DNA of 64,000 nt from assembly GCF_017874215.1 (NCBI RefSeq), contig NZ_JAGGLB010000002.1:248001-312000 (forward strand), read 5' to 3'. Source of the DNA: Paenibacillus eucommiae (lineage in GTDB: Bacteria > Bacillota > Bacilli > Paenibacillales > NBRC-103111). Made by a program: the position numbers and the translations under genes. The first letter of the stretch is position 1; each line of letters starts with the position of its first letter. Under the pieces are notes generated by a model. That model ran no database searches. It was not told the origin of the DNA and saw nothing but the letters and a program-made list of their open reading frames with translations. Below are positions 38,008 through 45,627 of this stretch, in pieces.

Positions 38008-38538
38008 ATGTCCAAGCACAATGTTTGTAAACAAACAATCATCGGGTTAGGTTGTCTCTCGCTTCTTTGGAGCTCTGCCCTGTTAACACAGCCGACTACA
38101 ACCGCTGCCGCTGCCAGCCAAACGCAAGTTCAAGCTCAGGCTTCCAGTCTATCATCCGCTCAAAAGGCCACTAAAATCGTCAATTTAGCCCAATCCCTTA
38201 AAGGCAAAGTTACATATAAGTACGGCGTCAATAATAGCGTTAAATATATATTTGACTGCTCCTCTTTCACCAAATATTTATTTGCTTCACAAGGGATTAC
38301 GCTCAAATGGGGATCTAACTTACAAAGCAAACAAGGGACTTATGTGGCCAAGAAAAATTTAAAAAAAGGCGATCTGGTTTTCTTCGGCACCAGCTTATCC
38401 AACCTTACACATGTGGGCGTTTATATGGGGAACGGGAAATACATTCACAACACCATCGGTAAAAATATTAACGGCGTCCTCATCAGTGATCTGAGTGCCA
38501 GCAAGAAATATATTACGGCTAGAAGAGTTCTTAATTAG
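38008..38538 (+). CDS. Secreted NlpC/P60 endopeptidase
   Basis: 176 residues that cleave gamma-D-Glu-meso-DAP bonds in peptidoglycan stems. A signal peptide (GLGCLSLLWSSALLTQP then AAAAS) precedes a short linker and one NlpC/P60 domain: YKYGVNNSVKYIFDCSSFTKY with the catalytic Cys, a KKGDLVFF block, and LTHVGVYMGNGKYIH with the catalytic His. No SH3 or LysM wall-binding domain is present. ATG 38008 follows AGGAGG. The next gene also concerns murein peptides, separated by 52 bases. Confidence 0.9.
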   Translation: MSKHNVCKQTIIGLGCLSLLWSSALLTQPTTTAAAASQTQVQAQASSLSSAQKATKIVNLAQSLKGKVTYKYGVNNSVKYIFDCSSFTKYLFASQGITLKWGSNLQSKQGTYVAKKNLKKGDLVFFGTSLSNLTHVGVYMGNGKYIHNTIGKNINGVLISDLSASKKYITARRVLN

Positions 38539-38590
38539 CCTCTCGTGAGCATACACTTCAGAGTAGACTGAAGTTTCGGGAGGAATGACC

Positions 38591-39517
38591 ATGCCCACCT
38601 ATCCGCGTATTTTAAGACGTGGGGATACTATTGGAATTGTGACATTAGGAAGCCCGCTTCCTGCTCCCACTATCAATAATGGTATCGCTTTTTTGCAAAA
38701 ACTGGGCTTTAAAGTTGTTTTGGGCAAATATGTATATGATGAGGATGGCTTTCTTGCAGCTACCGCCGCTGAAAGAGCGTCCGATCTGATGAATATGTTT
38801 ACGGATCCAAATGTCAGGATGATCCTGCCTACTAGAGGCGGTGTGGGAGTTGCCGGAATTCTCCCTTACCTTGATTATCAAGTCATTGCCAAAAATCCAA
38901 AAATTCTTTCCGGATACAGCGATATATCCGTACTCATGAATGTGTTATATCAACGAAGCAGGCTGGTGACATTCTCCAGCTTGCTTTTGATTGATTTCAG
39001 GGCGGATACGCCAGCGTATAATTTTAATCAATTTTTTGAAGCTACTTCTACGATTCATGCTCCAAGGCCTATAACAAACCCACCAGGAACCCTGCTTATC
39101 AGTAAGGTTCCTGGTGATGTGACTGGGCCTGTTGTCGGCGGAAATCTGACTTCAATTATCGACACACTGGGTACCCCCTTCGAAATCGATACGAAGGGGA
39201 ACATTTTATTCCTCGAAGAAACCCATGAACACATTAACAAAGTATATCGGATGCTTAATCATCTTAAACTTGCCGGTAAATTCAATGATTGCATTGGCAT
39301 CGTAATGGGACAATGTACACTTTGTCAAACCTCATACGGTAAGACATACGATGATTTAATTGATGAATTCATCATTCCTCTAGGCAAGCCTCTTATAACC
39401 AATCTCTCGGCTGCACATGGCATGTACAAAGCAGCCGTACCGATTGGAGCCTCCATCAATCTTGACGCTTCCAACAATCTGATTACTGTTCTAGAGCCTA
39501 CAGTTACGGTGGATTAG
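38591..39517 (+). CDS. LD-carboxypeptidase / MccF-like protein (peptidase family S66)
   Basis: 308 residues. The N-terminal RRGDTIGIVTLGSPLP and the nucleophile region ILPTRGGVGVAGILPYLDY, ILSGYSDISVLMNVLYQ match S66 serine peptidases that cut L,D bonds of murein tripeptide-tetrapeptides or detoxify microcin C. The C-terminal part shows GGNLTSIIDTLGTP and LFLEETHE with the conserved Glu. In GGVG the nucleophile Ser of the usual GGYG/GxS site lies in ILSGYSD. ATG 38591 is preferred because GGGAGG precedes it by eight bases. The stop overlaps the end of the convergent gene by four bases. Confidence 0.85.
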   Translation: MPTYPRILRRGDTIGIVTLGSPLPAPTINNGIAFLQKLGFKVVLGKYVYDEDGFLAATAAERASDLMNMFTDPNVRMILPTRGGVGVAGILPYLDYQVIAKNPKILSGYSDISVLMNVLYQRSRLVTFSSLLLIDFRADTPAYNFNQFFEATSTIHAPRPITNPPGTLLISKVPGDVTGPVVGGNLTSIIDTLGTPFEIDTKGNILFLEETHEHINKVYRMLNHLKLAGKFNDCIGIVMGQCTLCQTSYGKTYDDLIDEFIIPLGKPLITNLSAAHGMYKAAVPIGASINLDASNNLITVLEPTVTVD

Positions 39518-41028
39518 GGCTCTTTGCGTATTCGCTTAGCCTCATCATGATCTCCAAGCGCCTCATAGGCTGATGCCATCATCTGCAGATCGAAGCTGGA
39601 TGGATACGCTAGCTTTTTATAATAATAGAGTGCTTTGGCCTTGTCCCCCTCATCGTCCTTACTGCTGCCATTCAGCCACAGCAGGGCAAGTGCACGCAAT
39701 GCGTAAGGCTCATCCAGTTGCTGCTCATAAGCTTGCTTCGCGCCTTCATAATCATACTCCATCACCAGCCGATCCCCTTCCAACTGGTTTTCACCGTCTA
39801 AAGAGAAGAACGGAACCATGCTATCTATCTTCGTATAGTATCCTTTCGAACTGCTGATTCGTTTCCCCTTCTCATCAAAAGCATCTACACTCCAAACGAA
39901 GTCACCACCTGGATAAACAATCCCCAGAATCCCCGGTGTAGACAGCCAAAATTGAGTATCCGAAAAAGATTTACCCACACCACGCGGATAATTGCGCAGC
40001 TCCTCCACGGAATAACCGGCTTTTGTATCCGTCCACTTCTCGTCAAGCCAACTGCTGAAGGTTCCGCTAGGAAGCCCTTTGGCATCATGCTCCATTGCCG
40101 TGATAGTCAATTGATAGTAAGCTGCTCCAGGGTAGGGCTCCCACGAGAATTGAAGCTCTTCACCCGAAATTTTGGTCATGTCAATGGGGCTGAGCACTTT
40201 CACCTGCTGTACAAAGTGGATGTCTGAAGTCGCAGACTTTCCGTCCAGGACCGTGACTTCACTTCCCTCAACTTCTGATCTATACATGCCTTGCAGTCTA
40301 TCAGCGGAAATGCCTACGCCAACCTCGTATTGATCCGGATTCACCTTATATAGGCGATATACGCCGTCCTGGTCCGTAATTGCCATCGGATAGTTGCCTA
40401 CAGGCTGCCCTTGCCATGTATGATCATTTTTGCGGTGCAACATCACAAGCACATTTTCGGCGGGCTTGCCGTCGATCATAACCCTTCCTGTGACTGAAGC
40501 CTGTTGATCCGGCTGAGCTGAACGCGTTGCGAGAAGTTCAAGAAAGCTTTTGGCTTCTTTGCCATACTGTAAATATTGATTTTTCCGTTTGGAAAGTTCA
40601 GGCGAAGGTTCGGCAAGCTCTCTGAAATACCGTTCCGCCTCTGTCCAGCGGTTAGCTTGAAAATAATAATGGGCAAGCTTCCAACGTGCTTCCCCAGCAA
40701 AACGATAATCAGGATAATTCGTTAAGAGCTCTTCTAGCTTGCCTATTGCATAGTCTACAACCTTTGTGCTGCCTCTGGCTGACGTAATGGTCGACGACGG
40801 GAAAATATAAATGAGATCATTCGAATCAGATAAAAGATCAGGAAAGGAATCCTCTGCCGCCCAATAAAGTGCATCTGCTGCAACGCGGCTTTTTGGAAAA
40901 TAAGTATCAATCTCATCATATCGCTTCATCTTATATAGAATATCTGGAAGAGCAACGTATAGAGCGGCTGCGGCAATGATGAATATGCATATGGCAGCTG
41001 CTAGAGTTTTGACTTTCACAGTAATCAT
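39514..41028 (-). CDS. Membrane-anchored TPR / carboxypeptidase-regulatory-domain protein of the ECF operon
   Basis: 504 residues. One N-terminal transmembrane helix (TLAAAICIFIIAAAALYVAL), tetratricopeptide-like helices (about 85-165, ARWKLAHYYFQANRWTEAE), a beta-sandwich regulatory-like domain (about 180-260, VTGRVMIDGKPAENVLVML), a fibronectin-like part (about 270-395), and a C-terminal TPR pair. It has the layout of a surface scaffold. It overlaps the anti-sigma gene by four bases and is third in a sigma/anti-sigma operon, so it probably takes part in the same signalling or is its output. Confidence 0.7.
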   Translation of the reverse strand: MITVKVKTLAAAICIFIIAAAALYVALPDILYKMKRYDEIDTYFPKSRVAADALYWAAEDSFPDLLSDSNDLIYIFPSSTITSARGSTKVVDYAIGKLEELLTNYPDYRFAGEARWKLAHYYFQANRWTEAERYFRELAEPSPELSKRKNQYLQYGKEAKSFLELLATRSAQPDQQASVTGRVMIDGKPAENVLVMLHRKNDHTWQGQPVGNYPMAITDQDGVYRLYKVNPDQYEVGVGISADRLQGMYRSEVEGSEVTVLDGKSATSDIHFVQQVKVLSPIDMTKISGEELQFSWEPYPGAAYYQLTITAMEHDAKGLPSGTFSSWLDEKWTDTKAGYSVEELRNYPRGVGKSFSDTQFWLSTPGILGIVYPGGDFVWSVDAFDEKGKRISSSKGYYTKIDSMVPFFSLDGENQLEGDRLVMEYDYEGAKQAYEQQLDEPYALRALALLWLNGSSKDDEGDKAKALYYYKKLAYPSSFDLQMMASAYEALGDHDEAKRIRKEP

Positions 41029-41348
41029 CGTTCAACCTCCTCAAGAAGTCGGTCTACCCTAAAGACACTGTTATCCAGCACTATATAATCAGATTGGGCA
41101 GGCATAGACGAGTCTTCTGGCCAAACCATAAACAATCCAATGCCAATGAGCAACACCAATGGAAGAAATGCCAGGGTCAGGGGGATCCGGACTTCTCTTT
41201 CCCATATAGACGGTTTGGCCTGCTCCTGTACACGCCTTCTGATCTTCTCGTCCAAAGTGAGAGGTTCCAACTCCTTATCCAACTCCCGCTTGATCAGCTT
41301 ATTGAACTTATCCTCATTCTGATTGGGATCATTCAATGGATTACTCAT
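41025..41348 (-). CDS. Probable anti-sigma factor (single-pass membrane protein)
   Basis: 107 residues: a charged N-terminal ~55-residue cytoplasmic part (KFNKLIKRELDKELEPLTLD), one transmembrane helix (LTLAFLPLVLLIGIGLFMVW) and a short outside tail. It starts inside the end of the sigma gene (overlap 8 bases) and overlaps the next gene by four, the usual place for the cognate anti-sigma. The zinc-binding HxxxCxxC of many anti-sigmas is absent. Assignment rests on topology and position. Confidence 0.65.
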   Translation of the reverse strand: MSNPLNDPNQNEDKFNKLIKRELDKELEPLTLDEKIRRRVQEQAKPSIWEREVRIPLTLAFLPLVLLIGIGLFMVWPEDSSMPAQSDYIVLDNSVFRVDRLLEEVER

Positions 41349-41883
41349 GCTGCCATCCCCCCTTCGTCAATTGTTCCTTCAGTATCGCTCTTCCCCTTAG
41401 CAGCTTGCTTTTCACCGTATTTACCTTATCACCCAACAGCGCACTAATTTCAAGCACAGACAAATCCTGATAATAATGAAGAACCAATACTTCCCTGTAC
41501 TTGTAAGGCAGGTTTCCGATATACTCACTTAGCGCTTCACGATCGGCCGCTTGCTCGAGTCCTGGCTCTGTAACCGAAAGCTCATGTTCTTTAATTTCAC
41601 GCACAAACATTCTTTTCCATGAAGCCCGCCTCATATTAGACCTGCATGCATTCACCGTAATGCGAAGCAGCCAGCCCCGCAAGCTGCCCTCACCACGAAA
41701 CTGGAGGATTTTGCGAAAAGCGATCAAAAAAACGTCTTGGCTCAAATCCTCAGCCAAATGGCGATCCTTCAGCAGCAGGAAGGCGGTTCTGTAGATTTGG
41801 TCCCCGTAACACCGCATCAATGGCTCCAAAGCTGATCCGTCGCCTTGCTGCAGCCGGGCTACCCACTCCTGCTCATCATACAT
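41341..41883 (-). CDS. ECF-type RNA polymerase sigma factor
   Basis: 180 residues with region 2 (YRTAFLLLKDRHLAEDLSQD, then FRGEGSLRGWLLRITVNACR) and region 4 (LPYKYREVLVLHYYQDLSVL, NTVKSKLLRGRAIL). ATG 41883 is preferred as GAGGGGTG lies nine bases upstream; the frame is open from 41937. It heads a three-gene minus operon. Its own promoter must lie in fewer than ~75 bases between the start and a structured repeat (41956-42180), or within that repeat. Confidence 0.88.
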   Translation of the reverse strand: MYDEQEWVARLQQGDGSALEPLMRCYGDQIYRTAFLLLKDRHLAEDLSQDVFLIAFRKILQFRGEGSLRGWLLRITVNACRSNMRRASWKRMFVREIKEHELSVTEPGLEQAADREALSEYIGNLPYKYREVLVLHYYQDLSVLEISALLGDKVNTVKSKLLRGRAILKEQLTKGGWQHE

Positions 41884-41955
41884 GCCTTGTTTCACCCCTC
41901 TATGTAAGGATACACCTTCCCCCCTTGCAGGTTGCATTTTAACATAAAAAAAATG

Positions 41956-42180
41956 CCTTGTGGTGTCCTTTGAGGCGCATGTTCGTGACGTAGGTGGTTG
42001 TGGAGGGAGTGGCTGTGGGCTCCAGCCGCTGTTAAAGATTTGTTCCCTTGAATGGAAATGAATGTAGGGTGGAACAAATCTTTAAATGCGGACGCTATCG
42101 CTCTTCCACCCACAGCCACTCCCTCTCCTAGCTACAATCGCACGAATCATACGAACACCAGGAACGGACAGCCAGCAAGG
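41956..42180. repeat. Structured dispersed repeat, copy 3
   Basis: Ends pair (CCTTG 41956 with CAAGG 42176). Main stem: 42003-42019 with 42109-42125, perfect 17 bp. Inner stem: 42032-42046 with 42071-42085, perfect 15 bp. The conserved GCGGACGCTATCGCTCTTCC lies between the stems. It abuts the ECF sigma operon. Confidence 0.85.
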
Positions 42181-42362
42181 TTTTTCTCTCCTTCATGGAA
42201 TAATTTCCCTGGAAGTCACGTTCGCTGGGTGATGAAGAGCTGTGAAGAGTTGGGATCTGCCGCTTAGCGATGTTTTCGAGGCTGTCGATTAAACTACTGC
42301 AATCGATCAAAACTCGCCTCTCAGCAGCCTTGGAGGCCAAAGCCTTGGACTCTGCCCATAGT

Positions 42363-42508
42363 AAATCCTGCAAAAGTGCAGGATTTTTCACCTGAAATCG
42401 GGTATTGGCCGGGAATTCCTGCAAAAGCGAAAGTGCAGGAAAATAGTCACTTGGAGCGCTCAAACGGACAAGAGACACCTAAAATCCTGCAGATTTGCAG
42501 TAATTTCC
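42363..42508. repeat. Three spaced TCCTGCA...TGCAGGA hairpins
   Basis: AAATCCTGC/GCAGGATTT (42363-42386), AATTCCTGC/GCAGGAAAAT (42414-42444) and a decayed AAATCCTGC/GCAG (42483-42505) recur at about 50-70-base spacing. Confidence 0.55.
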
Positions 42509-42600
42509 TTTTATAGGTGCATTCGGGTCCAAAAATGATGTTCTTATGCATCTTTGTCCCCTATGGTTGGTTCTTATTGGAATGTACTCTATAGGTAGGG

Positions 42601-42628
42601 AAAGAGAGTAGTGGAAAGAGAGTAGTGG
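42601..42628. repeat. 14-bp tandem duplication
   Basis: AAAGAGAGTAGTGG occurs twice in direct succession. Confidence 0.8.
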
Positions 42629-42760
42629 AAATAAACATGTATGTTAGTCAACAGGGCTTGGCACATCTTTTTTGTCCACAGTTAATCGACCGCCACATTT
42701 CATCGTTAAAAGCATCAGTTCCTCTCCACGTCCTTACTTTAAACCACCCAGAGAGGCTAT

Positions 42761-42850
42761 CCGTCCTCTTTTAACAATAAAAAACATCATTAACTTGACG
42801 AATGACCTGAAAACACTTGCTTTAACGATCAAAAACACCGTTAAGTGATG
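42761..42850. repeat. Double TTAACGATG palindrome unit, copy B
   Basis: CCGTCCTCTTTTAACAATAA, ACATCATTAA, linker GACCTGAAAACACTT, then CTTTAACGATC and ACCGTTAAG. The order and spacing match copies at 34360 and 58682. A related half-palindrome (TTTCATCGTTAAAAG) lies at about 42699-42713. Confidence 0.7.
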
Positions 42851-42952
42851 CACACGAACACGCTCCATTCTTGGTAAGCGGGCAACCACTGGGCTGCTTC
42901 CAGGATACTACCAGGACACTACCAAGCAGCTACCTGGCTGCTCTAATAATAA

Positions 42953-43008
42953 AACCAAAAAAAACTGCTGTCACCCTCCCGCTTCTAATTCCGGTTGGGT
43001 GACAGCAG
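42953..43008 (-). terminator. Intrinsic terminator of the SLH-protein operon
   Basis: CTGCTGTCACCC (42965-42976) pairs with GGGTGACAGCAG (42997-43008); on the minus strand a run of eight T residues follows. It lies ~35 bases past the stop codon. Confidence 0.85.
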
Positions 43009-43041
43009 CTTCAAATGAAGCTTTTTGTATGATCATTCGTA

Positions 43042-44667
43042 CTACTTAAATGCCTCGTAGGCTCGCTTCACGAGCACGATTGCTTGCTCCCGCGTCGTCT
43101 TGCCTAGCGGATCGATACGATTCTCGCCAATGCCATTCATGACTTTGTAATTTGATGCGAAGCGCACCGCCTCAATCGCCCATGGCGCGACCATATCTTC
43201 ATCTGCCATATCCGATTTCTTGCTCGAATCGAGCATTGTGGCAGGCTTCGCCGATTTTATCGCCCGCATGAGCATCACGGCTATTTCCTGCCTGGTGATC
43301 GTGGCGTCTGGAGCGAATTTGTCCGCTGCAATTCCGGTTACAATTCCCGCATTACTCGCTTTCAGCACATCATCGCTAGTTGTATCTTTGAACGGGTTCG
43401 GCGATATTTTCTCTGCTTTTGTACCACTTAGCGATTCGTACAGTTTAACGGCAATCCCGGCAAAATGCTCCCGTGTAATAGACTGCTGATAACTGCCGAT
43501 AACCGAGCCTGTTGTTAGCAGCAGCGTGATCGCTTGCTTCAGCTCAGGCTTAGCCCAGTCGCTGGAGCCCTTCACAAGCTCTTCCAAAAGCGCGTCATTC
43601 ATCGGAGTGCCTTCTTTTGGCGCTTCACCTCCTGCTGCCGAACCTCCATTCGAACCTGCATTCGAACCGCCAGCATCTCCATTAGTACCTGCAGCAGCTC
43701 CCCCGCCACCACCCTCCAATCCCGGAATCTTCAATTTAGGTGAAATGACCTTCTCAGGGTCAATTAGATCAGGCAATGTTTTCAGAATTGAACCTTTATC
43801 GACTTTGATGTAGCTCGTCGGCAGTTTCGCTGCAATACTATCAATGATGTCAGACTTTTTCAGCATATCTTTAATTTTCAAAATACCTGATTTTGCCTTG
43901 ATGAACACTATCGCGGTTTCTGCGCCGGGCTTGACATCGTCCTGCAGAGGGAATTGATCGATTATGGGAAATACGGTATAACAGTAAAGCACATCTTCTT
44001 CATTGCTTGTCTCTTTATCCTCATAAGTGAGCGGTCCGATATGATCCATTGTGTTTTTTACGAAAAAGGTTTTATCGCCATCCTTGCCTCCGACGCGATT
44101 GATCTGGTAGTAGGATTCCATGTTAGAATTGTCGTTCCACGTTAAAGTAACTGATCCGTCGGTATTAGCCGCGGCTGTAACATCGCTCGCCGAGCCGGGC
44201 TGCATGATCTTGAACGGCCCCACATCGACAGTTGGATAACTATCACTACCGATTATGGGTGCGAAATGGGTGGATAAACGCAACCTTGCTGACGTAATAC
44301 TAGCATCGATCGGAAGACGAAAGATTCCATACACTCCGAAACCATGATATTCATCTAACTTGAGATCAGGTACAGGTATCCAGTTCAATCCATTGTCTGT
44401 GGAATAGGATACTCGCACATACTCCAGTGAAGTGCCTATCGCCCGGTCGTCACCGAAGCTGAAACGGATGGTTTCCCCTCCTACCAAGTAGGGTTTCTTG
44501 CCGCTTTGAATAAAAAACCCCGTAAGACTAACCTCAGCATGGGCACGCGAAATGGGCAGGAACGTAACAATGAACAAAAAGAATGTCATGATACATATTC
44601 CTATCTTAAAAATCCTAATCCTACGCATCTTAATCCTGGTCACGGTCAAACCCTCCATATCGCTCAT
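43042..44667 (-). CDS. SLH-domain surface protein
   Basis: 541 residues. A signal/anchor segment (ICIMTFFLFIVTFLPISRAHA) leads to a beta-rich domain (~45-155) with a fibronectin type III-like domain (~160-255, TLTWNDNSNMESYYQINR), a Gly/Ala-rich linker (~325-350), then three SLH domains (~360-540; QSITREHFAGIAVKLYESL, ATITRQEIAVMLMRAIK, GKTTREQAIVLVKRAYE). SLH domains bind pyruvylated secondary wall polymer. The start ATG overlaps the upstream gene's stop (ATGA), so the two are coupled and their products probably work together at the surface. Confidence 0.85.
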   Translation of the reverse strand: MSDMEGLTVTRIKMRRIRIFKIGICIMTFFLFIVTFLPISRAHAEVSLTGFFIQSGKKPYLVGGETIRFSFGDDRAIGTSLEYVRVSYSTDNGLNWIPVPDLKLDEYHGFGVYGIFRLPIDASITSARLRLSTHFAPIIGSDSYPTVDVGPFKIMQPGSASDVTAAANTDGSVTLTWNDNSNMESYYQINRVGGKDGDKTFFVKNTMDHIGPLTYEDKETSNEEDVLYCYTVFPIIDQFPLQDDVKPGAETAIVFIKAKSGILKIKDMLKKSDIIDSIAAKLPTSYIKVDKGSILKTLPDLIDPEKVISPKLKIPGLEGGGGGAAAGTNGDAGGSNAGSNGGSAAGGEAPKEGTPMNDALLEELVKGSSDWAKPELKQAITLLLTTGSVIGSYQQSITREHFAGIAVKLYESLSGTKAEKISPNPFKDTTSDDVLKASNAGIVTGIAADKFAPDATITRQEIAVMLMRAIKSAKPATMLDSSKKSDMADEDMVAPWAIEAVRFASNYKVMNGIGENRIDPLGKTTREQAIVLVKRAYEAFK

Positions 44668-45410
44668 CTTATTTCTGGCATTTCAAGACCCGTTGGATTG
44701 GTTGTCTCGTTCGTCACATAGCTGTCTTTCAAAATGTATATAAGCGGAAATTGATCGGAAGGCAGCGAACTATCAGCGCCATAGCCATAAATCACTGCTT
44801 GCTGGCTTCCCTGCAGGTCGATATCGACTTCCTTAACCTCGCCTTTAACCAGATTCATTTCTTCCGACAGCTGCTGTTTATTGCCGTTAAACACTTTAAA
44901 CTTCAGATTTTCTTTGCCTACGAGAACAAGATGAAGCGTGTTGAATTTCTCGCCGAAATCAAGCTTCACATTATAACTCTCAAATAAGTAGGACTGAAAT
45001 GCATACGCGCCGTTGTACTGCTTGCCTCCGAATACCAGCTGCTTTTTGTCGATAACATCGTAGAACTTCCCACTGTTAGACTCTGCTTTAACTTGCTCCG
45101 CATAGAGGTTGATCCCCTTGCTGGAAGAACCTAGAAGGACCGTTTTGGACTTCTCGTCATACGATACCGGAACATTGAAGCCGTTCGCAAATACTCGTAG
45201 AGGCAGATAGGTCGTTCCATCATAAGTGATTGGCAGTACCTCATTGCCTTTGTCATCAGTGGGGCGCCAGCTCGTGCCATTCTTGATAAACTTGATGTCC
45301 CCGTTCAAATAAGCTTTAATCACGGTTAAATTGCTTGCGGCATAAGCACCACCTGCCGTAGAGAATAGCGCTGTAATGATAAGCAGAACGACGATTTTGG
45401 ACCCTTTCAT
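44664..45410 (-). CDS. Exported protein with copper-amine-oxidase-N-type domain
   Basis: 248 residues from ATG 45410, behind AAGGAGGAG (frame open from 45464). A signal peptide (IVVLLIITALFSTAGGAYA) precedes a copper amine oxidase N-like domain (YLNGDIKFIKNG, TYDGTTYLPLRVFANGFNVP), a wall-associated module in Paenibacillus, despite the name not an oxidase. The C-terminal ~120 residues form an NPCBM-like beta-sandwich (KQLVFGGKQYNGAYAFQSY, LHLVLVGKENLKFKVF). It is coupled with the SLH protein. Confidence 0.75.
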   Translation of the reverse strand: MKGSKIVVLLIITALFSTAGGAYAASNLTVIKAYLNGDIKFIKNGTSWRPTDDKGNEVLPITYDGTTYLPLRVFANGFNVPVSYDEKSKTVLLGSSSKGINLYAEQVKAESNSGKFYDVIDKKQLVFGGKQYNGAYAFQSYLFESYNVKLDFGEKFNTLHLVLVGKENLKFKVFNGNKQQLSEEMNLVKGEVKEVDIDLQGSQQAVIYGYGADSSLPSDQFPLIYILKDSYVTNETTNPTGLEMPEIR

Positions 45411-45539
45411 GATACTCCTCCTTGTATTAGGGATGAATTCGTGCCTTCTGCACAATGCTTTCATCGTACCATCGCTTCAGTTTTGTAGATATTGTCCGAG
45501 GGTAGTATTAGAGTAGTATATAAGTAGTATTATGAATGC

Positions 45540-45568
45540 AAAAAAAAAAACCATCAGAGACCCTGACG
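45540..45568 (-). terminator. Terminator after the LuxR-ATPase gene
   Basis: On the minus strand CGTCAG-GGTCT-CTGATG (45568-45552) forms a short stem followed by a run of about ten T residues (A run 45540-45550). Confidence 0.6.
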
Positions 45569-45627
45569 ATTCTTACTAGCGTTAGCGTGTTATCCGCTTT
45601 AGGAGGGTGTTAGGATGGAGTATCCAA

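Larger units (their letters stand above)
42181..42960. other. Repeat-rich intergenic region before the SLH-protein terminator
   Basis: No coding ORF is supported. Contents: three CTGCA-type hairpins (42363-42508), a short match to the right end of the structured repeat (GCTCAAACGGACAAG, about 42458-42472), a 14-bp direct duplication (42601-42628, AAAGAGAGTAGTGG twice), TTAACGATG palindromes (42700-42850) and short CAGGACACTACCA-like repeats near 42900-42945. Confidence 0.6.

Noticed and set aside
41094..41447. Plus-strand ORF over the anti-sigma gene
   Set aside because: The minus-strand gene order with overlaps is coherent; the antisense frame has no ribosome site or motif.
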